Positions 55,681 to 64,000 of a DNA stretch of 64,000 bases are shown one piece after another (position 1 is the stretch's first letter; the number at the start of each line of letters is the position of its first letter). This DNA is from Atriophallophorus winterbourni (taxonomy: Eukaryota; Platyhelminthes; Trematoda; Plagiorchiida; Microphallidae). The position numbers and the translations under genes were made by a program. A model generated the notes under the pieces. It ran no database searches, was not told where the DNA came from, and was given only the letters and a program-made list of their open reading frames with translations. The stretch is from contig JACCGJ010010488.1 in assembly GCA_013407085.1 (NCBI GenBank), positions 1-64,000 of the forward strand. The letters are read 5' to 3'.

Positions 55681-56639
55681 AATAAATTCGGAAAAGGATT
55701 CTATCGCTATTAAAGTCATCTCGGTGCTTTTTGCTATCGGTTTTTTACCTGGGTTTGGTGTTCTGAACATCACCTGAGATTTTGTGAAGTGCACTCTTCG
55801 AGAATGTACCTAATTTCAACGTGTCTCCAAACGTCACCTATGCGTTTCAAGAACACTTGAGCACGTGTGATGTTTCATCTTAAGTCGATTCTTTGAAACC
55901 GTTGGACTTGAAATATTTCCATCACTTAAAAGTGGGATATGATTTAACTTCAAACGAAACGCAATTGTTTGTCGGAAGTATCCTGAATGGTTTGCAATTA
56001 AAAACACTACATTGCGCTGTTGTGATTCTTCTGTTTTTGCTTCCTCACAATGTGGTAGATATTTCATTCGTCATCAGGAAGAAAGAAATATTCATTCAGA
56101 AATATTGAAGAAAAAATGAGTATTCAGTCTTTTGTTTACGCATCTTTTTTTCCAGCTGAAATCATTTACTTTCTGATGGCGTTTAATTCACAATTGGCGC
56201 AACTAGTATTCGGAGAACTCAGGACCTAAAATTTTGAAAAGTGTTATGGTACGAAAAATAGTAAGTTTAACAGAGCAATATGATAACTATGTATATCGAG
56301 TAAAAATCCAAATTGTTCAAACATTAATACGGCAGTCACGTGCACTCATCAAGCTTCAAAGCGAAAACTGACGCAAATACCGAGTGTGTGATTTCTTCAT
56401 TCAAAAAGTTTGAAGTTAAACAACTTCTTACCAAGCAAAAATCACGACGAATATCCAATCGAGAATGCGGAATGCTTGGAAATGTCGATGTAGCAAGCAC
56501 GTACAGCCTCACCTTTGTTGAGTGCTTTGGTTCAATCCTCGAACGTTGGAAGATGATAAGATAAACAGCAACGATTTCTTCGAAAATCGTGTTGTGCTGA
56601 AGTCAAAATATGTTGGTTTGCAACGTTTTCTTATGCGCA
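55681..56639. other. No recognisable gene
   Basis: Plus ORFs 55,893-56,108 (with a hydrophobic stretch) and 56,340-56,564 were examined; neither shows a known motif or a convincing pair of splice sites. Confidence 0.45.
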
Positions 56640-57105
56640 CAGTCACAATACGTTTCATTTATTTAGAGATCACCGGAATCAGCGTAACCAGTCGACGGCT
56701 ACCAAATTTATAGATAGGAGTTAACTTATGGTTTTCAATTGCGGTAATATGTTTTCTTCGTATATACTGAGATTGAATAAGCGCGTTAGAGGAGCAGTCA
56801 AAACAATTCGATGCCTGTGAAGTATGGCGGGGGTAATTTTGTCTGCGACAGGGGAGTTGTTTTCGTTTCGTTGACAAAGTTCTCGCCCAAACATATATTC
56901 ATTGACAGTCATTTCACTAAATAATTCCAAACGAGGCGAATTTAGTGAAACGTGATATGGGATACAACGCTTAGGGTTGAAGACAAGTGGGCAAGACATT
57001 GCTGAAGAATTGGCAGTATCTTGGACAGGGTTTGTCAATCCATAATTTCGGCCCAAATTGTTTAATAAGCAGTTCATTTTGTTGAAAGTATCTTGGAGCA
57101 AATTA
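56640..57105 (-). mobile_element. Inverted 5' part of a CR1 insertion
   Basis: From 57,101 downwards: FGRELCQRNENNSPVADKIT, PAILHRHRIVLTAPLTRLFN (compare PGADGITPPLLKCCDQQLCE), then LTPIYKFGSRRLVTLIPVIS (compare ITPIYKGGSRSDAANYRPVT). Only the N-terminal RT blocks are present. Together with the plus-strand piece starting at 57,140 this gives a head-to-head arrangement like twin-primed insertions. Confidence 0.7.
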
Positions 57106-57139
57106 AATAAATGACCTCCGATATTATGATGTTTTAATC

Positions 57140-57660
57140 AAGTATTTGAAGAAGATTGACTTTTAGGGAGCTCTTCATGCAGCGTGGGGAGAATATCATT
57201 GATTATGGTATGTACAATTCGATCGCAAGCGTAAAAATACTATTGTTGGCAGCAACATCTATAGAATTATAGACTTAAAATGTAGAGTTTCGCAGGGTTA
57301 GTTTCTTGGACCGCTACTGTTTTTAGTACATTTGAATGATGAAGTGAAGGAGATTTCGAGTAACTTTATACTATATGCTGATTATAAAGAAATATGAAAA
57401 CGTGATTAGACTTTTAATGGCTGCAAGGCATAACTACGGGATCTGTGCATCTTTTTCTCGATCTATTACGGAAATTGCATTTACAAGAGCAAATTTTGAA
57501 ACTTAACCTACATAGTTTTCTCGAAAGACTGATACTGATTGACCTCAGGTCTACATATAAAATTGCGCAAACAGGAAATCATCCCCCAAAACAATTACTA
57601 AAGTTCGGGGACCTTACTCGAAAATAAAAACCTTCAGAGGCTTCAAGCATTCAGCCTTAT
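57140..57660 (+). mobile_element. 3' part of the same CR1 insertion (plus strand)
   Basis: KCRVSQG-stop-FLGPLLFLVHL is the VPQGSVLGPLLFL box. FILYADYKEI is the catalytic box with its second Asp changed to Tyr. After a deletion comes LIDLRSTYKIAQTGNHPPKQ with LLKFGD, the 'RSDLILTYKI....HPL..LFKF' block. It continues where the inverted piece (56,640-57,105) leaves off in the protein. Confidence 0.65.
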
Positions 57661-59519
57661 CGATTAGATATTTTCTTCATTATTCTGGATCAGAATTCCT
57701 TTTACGTAGAACATCTTGCGTAAAGAAATTTTACACTCAGAATCAGTTGAGGTTTTTGCTTCAAAATTGGATGAGTGCATGACGAACCACGGGTTATGTG
57801 ACCGTCCGTATTAATTTTTGAACTCTTCATACTTTTACTTGATAAAAATAGTAATCCCATGGTTATTGTCAAGCTTACTGTTTTTTTTATATCATAACAC
57901 TTTCCAAGTTCTGGGTGCTGAGTTATCGAAACACTAGTTGCGTGTTCTAAGCCAACCAAGTCATTACTGAAATACGAGGCTGGCATCTGTTTTGAATAAG
58001 TCGTAAACCATCACTGGTGAGATACGCCTAGTTGACCCTGTGACAGAACTTGCTCTAACGGTAAGATCGAGTTTTATTTATTGAAACGAGCGTTCAGATA
58101 ATATGAACACTCTGGCGTAACACGATGGCACAAAACGCGTAAACAAAAACAGCGAACCCAATTAGCTCGGGTTTCCAAATCATTCCACGACAATGGTTCG
58201 AGAGAGAATATTGTAGTAAACATGAGGGGCAATATCAGCCACTATCAAGCGATATGCTATTCTTCAAGGTCGGTCAAACTGGCCTTGTGTGGTGAGGGCT
58301 TGAACCAATCCAGTCTCAACATACTGATTAACCAATTACTGCCAGTTTTTCACACCTGCGTGTGATGGCTTAGGATATTTCATAACCTGTGCAATTGATG
58401 AGGGTTTCGAAAAAGTACTGGACAACGAATAGAGCTTTATTAGCGTACGGGAATTTGGGGCAGTCAAACTAATTTCGTTATAGATGATAAATGTGGAAAT
58501 CATGGACGAAACATTTGAGGCAGGTTTAGATCAATTATCGAAAGTCGAAAGAGATTCAAGTAGGCTGTTTATTGGGCTAGATAAGAAACAAAAGATTTCC
58601 CGAAATCATCGTGTTTTTATAATCCACAGTTTATTCATTATTATCACCATGGAGAGCAATATACAGGTAGCAAATATCGACTGTTTAAGTATCATACCGC
58701 CATGATAGGTAAACATAATAAATAACGTGGAGGGGTTGAACCTAGACAAGATTAAACACAAACAAGGTAGGATGAAGGGCCTACATCTCGTTGCTTTCTC
58801 GCGTTTCTTTTCGTTAAGTCATGCTAAGGTGGCCATTCAAAAATTTTGAAGATGTGATGTGCATTAGAGATTTGTGCGGATCACTAGCCGTCCGAAGAAT
58901 CCACAACACGACCAACCGGAACAACACAATAGGAGTAAATGCGCGATGTTGCAATCATTCAGGTTTCGGATTACATGAGAACCGTTCCTGCTTCATGATC
59001 CACAAAACTATGATAAGTTAGTCAGTGGCTATCAAATGGCATGCATGTGAGAACATGAACTGAACCAGATGGTATAAAATCGGTTGTAAATCCAGATCGA
59101 CGTGACAGCTGAGACAGATGGTTCACTTTAGTGTTGTGGTTTGCCCATAAAATAAAGGCGTGCTTTTTGTTCATTTATCATGTGTGTGGAAAATATTAAA
59201 ATTGACCAATCAACTCTATGTTGTGTTTTAGTACTCCTGGATGAACGCGATTTAGAGAAAACATTGCAAAAATATATTTTCGTTTCTATCAGAATTTTAT
59301 TCCGCTAGGATTAACAATCAGAAATTATTTTCTTCTTTACGATTGGAAGGATCTTTCTATGTTTACAATTAAGTTCTCATCGTGTAGACAGTAGAAAAAC
59401 ATTAGGGAAATAGCCCAAGTAGACAAGAATGCAGCTTTAGGAATGTGTCACTGTACTACCTTCACTTTTGTGCGGCTGAAAACACGGGTGGATTAGCAAG
59501 ATTCATTTATGTTTCGAAT
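57661..59519. other. No recognisable gene
   Basis: AT-rich DNA with scattered short ORFs (for example plus 58,484-58,705 and 58,821-59,021), none with motif or splice support. Confidence 0.5.
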
Positions 59520-59610
59520 CGCGTTTGCTCTTGAACGTTGATTGGAGGCATCTTTTACACGACGAGTTCACGGACAACGAGAAGTTTCGTGATCATAGAC
59601 TCTGTCATCC
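59520..59610 (+). mobile_element. Possible RTE C-terminus remnant
   Basis: GCTCTTGAACGTTGATTGGAGGCATC, TTTTACACGACGAGTTCACGG resembles the 'ALDRSHWRHC..RR' codons of the RTE family, followed by unrelated sequence. Short and uncertain. Confidence 0.35.
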
Positions 59611-59759
59611 GGAGAAAATGGCGGAACCAGCGAAGTCTTTACTGTTGGATGCGAACGTGAAATATTGGAACAGCAGCATTTGATACCGGTTAGTATATAG
59701 TACACCCAAGTTTAAACCAAAGCACTAATGGACGAACACCTCTAGTGATTCCTAAAGTA

Positions 59760-59890
59760 ATCAGTGGGGAAAACAAACCCCGTTTTACTACCTATGTTAT
59801 TTGTAATTCGCATATTATTCTGTGGTTTATGTGAAGCTATGTGCTTTTAAGACCATTAAATTGAATTTAATTGAATTGAATTGAATTGAC
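59760..59890 (+). mobile_element. CR1-b 3' UTR and pentamer tail
   Basis: GCATATTATTCTGTGGTTTATG, AGCTATGTGCTTTTAAGACCATTA, then TTGAATTTAATTGAATTGAA. Matches the minus-strand CR1-b ends of the tandem array base for base over much of its length, in the opposite orientation. Confidence 0.75.
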
Positions 59891-61039
59891 CGTAGTGACT
59901 ACGTCTAACAACCATAGAGCAGTACAGGGTGTGCCACTGCTTGATAAACACGTATATTAGTTTTGATACTGACCCCGGGGCTGTGTTTCTACTGCAAAAT
60001 CGCATCACAAGGTGATATAACACTCAATAAAAGCTAAGTATGGCCTTTTCGATATATCTCATCAAAGCTCTGAAATACCTACGAACATGAAGACGATATT
60101 GCATCGGATCAATATCAAGCAAATGGAGATCGTGATATTTTTCAAGCTCATTTAGTAGATTTACTTCACGGCTAATGTAATGAAAGATCACGTGCTAATC
60201 GTTTTGGGACGCATACGTCCAGCTATCTCAGTTCTTCTTAAGTTGATTGCCCGTGTCAATTAGATGGGCTAAAATTGACGTCAGCTTGCTCTATTTTGCC
60301 TTTTGTAACCAAAGTCTTCTAACGTTGCCAATTCTATGCGATCAGTGATTTTTATCCGACAGACGCATCTTGCACGTATAATCGATTGTCCTTAGGGTGC
60401 GTGTTGCGTTTTAAGGTTCTTTAGAAGAAACGGTTATTAGTCAAGTCGATCCTAGGCGACACTGTTCATTAATGTTCAATGTAACATAGACTAGAAGCCA
60501 TTTTGTCGCAAAATATCCATTTATGTGCAAGCCAACTGATGAGACCGATTACTCCAGAGTGAGTAGTGCTGTTTTTAACTTATATTTCTAGAAGGTTCTG
60601 AATGATAATGGATTGAAACGCGGTCCAAAATCCAAACTAATTAATGATTCGTGTTGTGTTTGCTGGTTGGGAGTAGTGTCTAAGTTTCAGCCAATCAAGT
60701 TTCAGCCAAGTTTCAGTCAATCAGCATAGGAACATCGTCTCCTAGCCGCGTCGGTAAATGTAATAATTTACTGGAGGTAGATTATGCTTCGATTGGCTAA
60801 ACGTTAATCGTCCGCACTACACTGAGATTTCGTTATACCCAGAATTGACGATTTAATAACTTACATCATTCAAAACCATTGCTTGCATGTCAGCGTTAAT
60901 TTTGACACCCGTATACAGGAATATTGAACTTGAATTACAGATGGATTACACTGAACTGATATCATAATAATGAGATTTTAATTCGTTCCTAAAAAGCCTA
61001 TTAAAAGCTCTTTTTGTGCCGTATTCATCAGATCACTTC
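59891..61039. other. No recognisable gene
   Basis: AT-rich interval. A local duplication of AGTTTCAGCCAA/TCAGTCAATCA near 60,685-60,722 is the only structure noticed. Confidence 0.5.
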
Positions 61040-61390
61040 AATCATTGTTGCTGACCTCCTTTGGATGATGTAGATAATGGATGTACATCATTACTCAATC
61101 GATTAGTTTCCGTTGCAGGCCGACATGTTTATCTAAGTTCAAATGACAATAGCAGTGTCTGTTCATTGCCAGCTTTGAACTGTACCTCCAAACAAGAAAT
61201 CAAAACCGAGTTCTTTCCAACTCGTCTGATAAGCGCTATCTTAGCAACGTGTCCATGGTCAGTGGACCAGCTTAGGAAATCAATTAGGCATTCGTTACTT
61301 ACTCCGTGCAAGATATGTACAAGATACTGTGGATGAAAGCATTGAGCTTACGTTCCAAAACTTCGTTTCCCAGATTTGCATTATCGAAAT
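61040..61390 (-). mobile_element. Degenerate RTE 3' fragment (minus strand)
   Basis: In plus view: TTGTTGCTGACCTCCTTTGGATGATG, ATGGATGTACATCATTACTCAATCG (3' UTR), then GACCAGCTTAGGAAATCAATTAGGC and AGATATGTACAAGATACTGTGGATGAAAGCATTGAGCTTACG, matching 4,160-4,260. Internal deletions; no frame. Confidence 0.5.
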
Positions 61391-61921
61391 TGAAAGGCAT
61401 AGGTGGAGAAATATGGATTGTCCATTACAAGGTTTTACCGTATATAATGTGCAATATTCACAGGCAAATGGACTATCAAATTCCGATCAAACCCAAAATC
61501 AATGCTTTTGTTTTCTCAAATTGAAATTATAGTGTTCTAATAAACAATTTTTATTATCTTACCCAAAATATTTTTGTGAACATGGTGTGTATAATTATTT
61601 ACAAAGCGTTTGTTAAACTAAACAAGGTTCCATAAGCGGATATTTCTCAAAATTCAGTATACTACGATTGTTAGCCTGTTATCATTTCCAACGTGACTAG
61701 TCACAATCAAGGTTCATTCTTTGGTGCAATCAATGTCATCATGAAACCAAACACATCATTGATCCGCTGTCGAAATGTACCACAGAAATTCGTCGATTAG
61801 GCTTTGAATTTACCACCTTCTGTTTACAGTTGATGCCATCAATTCAATTAACATAATACTTTAATCTGTAGCAAAAACTGAACAATTTCATAAAAAATTT
61901 CATATTTAATTCAATCATCCG
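61391..61921. other. Region 3' of the minus-strand TM exon
   Basis: No gene recognised. It would contain the 3' UTR of the minus-strand exon ending at 61,922. I did not identify a convincing polyadenylation signal. Confidence 0.4.
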
Positions 61922-62106
61922 TTATTCAGTAATCAACCTCGAATTTTTCCGTTTATATTTGCCGCCTATTTTCAATCGATTTCTGTGTGTAATCCCTTGA
62001 GTTCTTCGTCTTCTTCTTTTTGCACACGTTGCAGCTACGAAGGTGATAACGCTCATCAGAACGACGAATGCGGTAAGCGACATAAAAACGAGTGAAATGA
62101 CGTTCA
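61922..62106 (-). CDS. Transmembrane/cytoplasmic-tail exon, paralogue of 53,363-53,580
   Basis: On the minus strand, after the acceptor ATATTTTGACAG (AG at 62,108-62,107), a phase-1 exon encodes NVISLVFMSLTAFVVLMSVI, TFVAATCAKRRRRRTQGITH, then KIGGKYKRKNSRLITE and TAA. It is a single hydrophobic helix followed by a strongly basic cytoplasmic tail, as in type I membrane proteins. It aligns without gaps to the plus-strand exon at 53,363 through the helix and basic run, with the same phase and the same TTTGACAG acceptor, so the two are paralogues. Unlike that copy it has no premature stop. No EGF exon was found upstream within the window (62.1-64.0 kb); it may lie beyond 64 kb. Function of the family unknown. 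Confidence 0.68.
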
Positions 62107-63440
62107 CTGTCAAAATATGGTGAAATGTTTAAATATTGGTTACTCAAATGTAATAAGTAAGCAGGGAAAGTAAAATTGAGATTCAAAAATCGCCTCGAAT
62201 TTCAGTGGTAGGTAAAGTGGTCATGTGTGATTTCATTGCACAGCTTTTTTTAGCGACCTCTACGTGAAAAAATCACAAAGAATTATTGAGATTCATTTAA
62301 AACCTGTCCGGTTTTCGGCGGCAGATTCAAAATCCCGTGTCAATATAAATTCATGAATCTTGAATAAACGGAATACGTCTTCATGATTCCTGGCGATTGA
62401 TGTGCTTAACGATAGTCTCCAATACATTGGATAAATTTTCACTTCACTTGCATAATACATTATACATTCCCTCGGAATTCTTCATCTGATCCTAAAACGC
62501 AAGAGCAATTTATAAATTGCTGTGATTTTCTGGACTCAAACATAAAGGTTCCAAAAGCGATCTTGTTACTAGGATGACAATAAATATTTCAACAGTAAAC
62601 CGGGTTAACAAAACTAGTCAAACAATATTTGTTTTTTGGAACAATCCATATTTTTATGCGGTGTAATCACACACACTCACACACTTCATTGGCGGTTTTG
62701 TTTTGTACGACAGTAGGATCGCAAGGCTTGTATCAGTGGAGAAATAGTAAACGCGTTAATCTAATACACCACTGTTGTGTAAGGTTGGCACGACCAATCA
62801 TCAGAATTGCATGTGCCCATACACATGGATATGGAGTTACAACCATGATAATAAACAAAAAATGCTCACTTGCCTACTTTTCCATGGCATTTTATATTGC
62901 GGAGCCTTCACATCAGTCGTGCACAGCATTGAATTCTTCACATAATTTCTCGTCATTTATCAGTGAATTCTAGCGCTATCCGTTTGCACATTCAATACCT
63001 TTTCCTATCAAGGGAGGACAACGTTTGTTTGGCTTCTATTGAAGATGTCTGCTGCTTTCGACTTGAGTGGACATGTCCTTCGACAAACCGTGGTGGCGGA
63101 GTTATTAAGTATATTCAAAGCGACTGTTATTTTTATTGCAAATAGATTTTCAATTTTGACAAGACTGATATATTTTGACTTGTCGTGGATTGTAACACTC
63201 GTCACCTTTCTAATATTCAATCGGTTATCTTGATAAATACATTTTTCGGCCCAGTAGTCAATCGCACAATTTTCATTCATTTATTGATGAATACATCATA
63301 ATACTTACTCCTTTTTTCAAAATTCTGTGCGCTTACTTGTTGGTGACCTCAATAATTCCAATTTATCTATGTTTTCTCTTATGTCTCTCAAAAAAATGGT
63401 CATCTATCAACGTTTTGAAAACCGTCTTGATTTAGAAAAT
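62107..63440. other. Upstream of the minus-strand TM exon; no exon seen
   Basis: By position an intron of the minus-strand gene. A CA-rich run is at 62,668-62,685. The segment 62,640-62,860 has weak resemblance to an inverted family A repeat (TCACACACACTCACACAC, GACAGTAGGATCG, GTTGGCACGACCAATCA). ORFs at 62,629-63,280 are unsupported. Confidence 0.4.
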
Positions 63441-64000
63441 AATTTTTGCAATGAATCGGTTATAGCAAGTTTTAAGTAACGTTTCGCCTATAAACACAGA
63501 AGCTTCGTCAGACCAAGGGTGTCGGTACGAACAATGTTCAGGTTTAAATGGCATTTTCTTGACCAATTCTGAGTTCCTTAGGCTAGACAGGGGAGATCAA
63601 GATAATTGAGTGTACAGTTGTAAACAGCGTCCGCTGACACACTGCTTACGTAATCATTAGGTGTTATTTTTGGTAATCTTTAACCACTGCAGAACCAAAC
63701 ACCAGATTGTTGAGATATTCGCCCCATCCAACTTGTTCAACGCATTCGCCCCAGCCTTTGTTATTTCACCAGCCTCGGCGTGAAGTCTTTCCCTATAAGG
63801 TTTTACACCCCGTCCTATCACTTCCACATTATCAAGATCTACGCTGTGTCCAGTGTCTAGCACAAACAATTTGCGCTTGTATTCCAGAGTTTGGCAAAAT
63901 CAGTTGTATGTTCTTGATACACACAGCTTGTAGAACGCATGACACGAAATTTGATGATTCAATCAGTCGAAAGAACTTTGGATTCAAACCCGCACGACAA
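63441..64000 (-). mobile_element. Penelope-like element 3' end (GIY-YIG nuclease plus terminal region)
   Basis: Minus strand 63,869-63,680 encodes RKLFVLDTGHSVDLDNVEVI, then ERLHAEAGEITKAGANALNK and LDGANISTIW. The pattern 'A.H.L.TGH..D...V.V....R...E...I.K....N...G..LS..W' is that of the GIY-YIG endonuclease C-terminus of Penelope-like retroelements. It is followed downstream (63,650-63,441) by non-coding sequence holding a hammerhead-like motif, as expected for the terminal repeats of such elements. The upstream RT would lie beyond 64,000. The sequence above 63,870 is frame-disrupted, so the copy is probably dead. Confidence 0.72.
63469..63517 (-). ncRNA. Hammerhead-ribozyme-like motif in the Penelope-like element
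   Basis: Minus strand reads CCTTGGT, CTGACGA (the CUGANGA box), A, GCTT-loop-AGGC (stem II, four pairs including one G-T), GAAACGTT, ACTT. ACGT is self-complementary and followed by T, giving the minimal palindromic stem III plus cleavage site used by dimer-acting hammerheads. Stem I is weak (GGT/ACT). Penelope-like elements are known to carry hammerhead motifs in their terminal repeats. Activity of this copy is unproven. Confidence 0.55.

Noticed and set aside
63940..64000. Second B-box-like sequence (minus strand GGTTTGAATCC)
   Set aside because: Isolated match at the window edge, without tRNA structure.

Overview
This 64-kb window is AT-rich eukaryotic DNA, almost certainly from a flatworm and most likely a digenean trematode of schistosome type. 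The evidence is the mix of degenerate retroelements: many CR1-like and RTE-like non-LTR fragments, a Ty3/Gypsy integrase of CsRn1 type, a Penelope-like GIY-YIG end with a hammerhead-like motif, and TA and CATC simple repeats. There are no bacterial genes, operons or CRISPR arrays. I recognise no rRNA and no credible tRNA. Nearly all readable coding sequence is retroelement debris. Host coding sequence is limited to a few exons.

Layout. 1-6.5 kb: two copies of an unrecognised repeat R (about 1.9 kb as read in its second copy) flanking a 5'-truncated RTE whose last 292 codons are open. 6.5-12.7 kb: mostly featureless AT-rich DNA with two short hammerhead-like repeats. 12.7-13.8 kb: degenerate minus-strand RTE. 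13.8-26.2 kb: five head-to-tail copies of a chimeric unit of about 2.6 kb, each made of a plus-strand CR1 3' part, a spacer of about 265 bp and an inverted CR1 3' end. 26.2-27.7 kb: a last inverted CR1 end fused to a CsRn1-type integrase. 28.3-32.6 kb: the most complete CR1 in the window (ORF1 with a Cys-rich finger, endonuclease, RT, tail), inactivated by stops and by loss of the catalytic Asp-Asp. 33-35 kb: decayed CR1 and RTE. 35.45-36.17 kb: a CATC minisatellite. 36.6-36.96 kb: an alpha-carbonic anhydrase exon on the minus strand with a 1-nt frameshift. 37.5-39.4 kb: minus-strand CR1. 39.7-40.3 kb: third partial R copy. 41-50 kb: scattered RTE and CR1 ends and many copies of a hammerhead-like repeat of about 230 bp, three of them tandem dimers.

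50.9-53.6 kb: two exons of a host gene on the plus strand, an EGF-like module and a transmembrane exon, both phase 1, with an intron of about 2.3 kb filled by an RTE fragment and hammerhead-like repeats. A paralogous transmembrane exon lies on the minus strand at 62.1-61.9 kb. 53.8-61.4 kb: decayed CR1 and RTE, including one CR1 with a twin-priming-like inversion. 63.4-63.9 kb: the 3' end of a Penelope-like element.

Two things stand out. One is the recently homogenised macrosatellite, built from retroelement pieces that were already dead and so amplified at the DNA level. The other is a set of short dispersed repeats, often dimeric, with hammerhead-ribozyme-like cores, in the same window as a Penelope-like element that carries such a motif. 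Homology calls rest on reading motifs by eye; no search was run.
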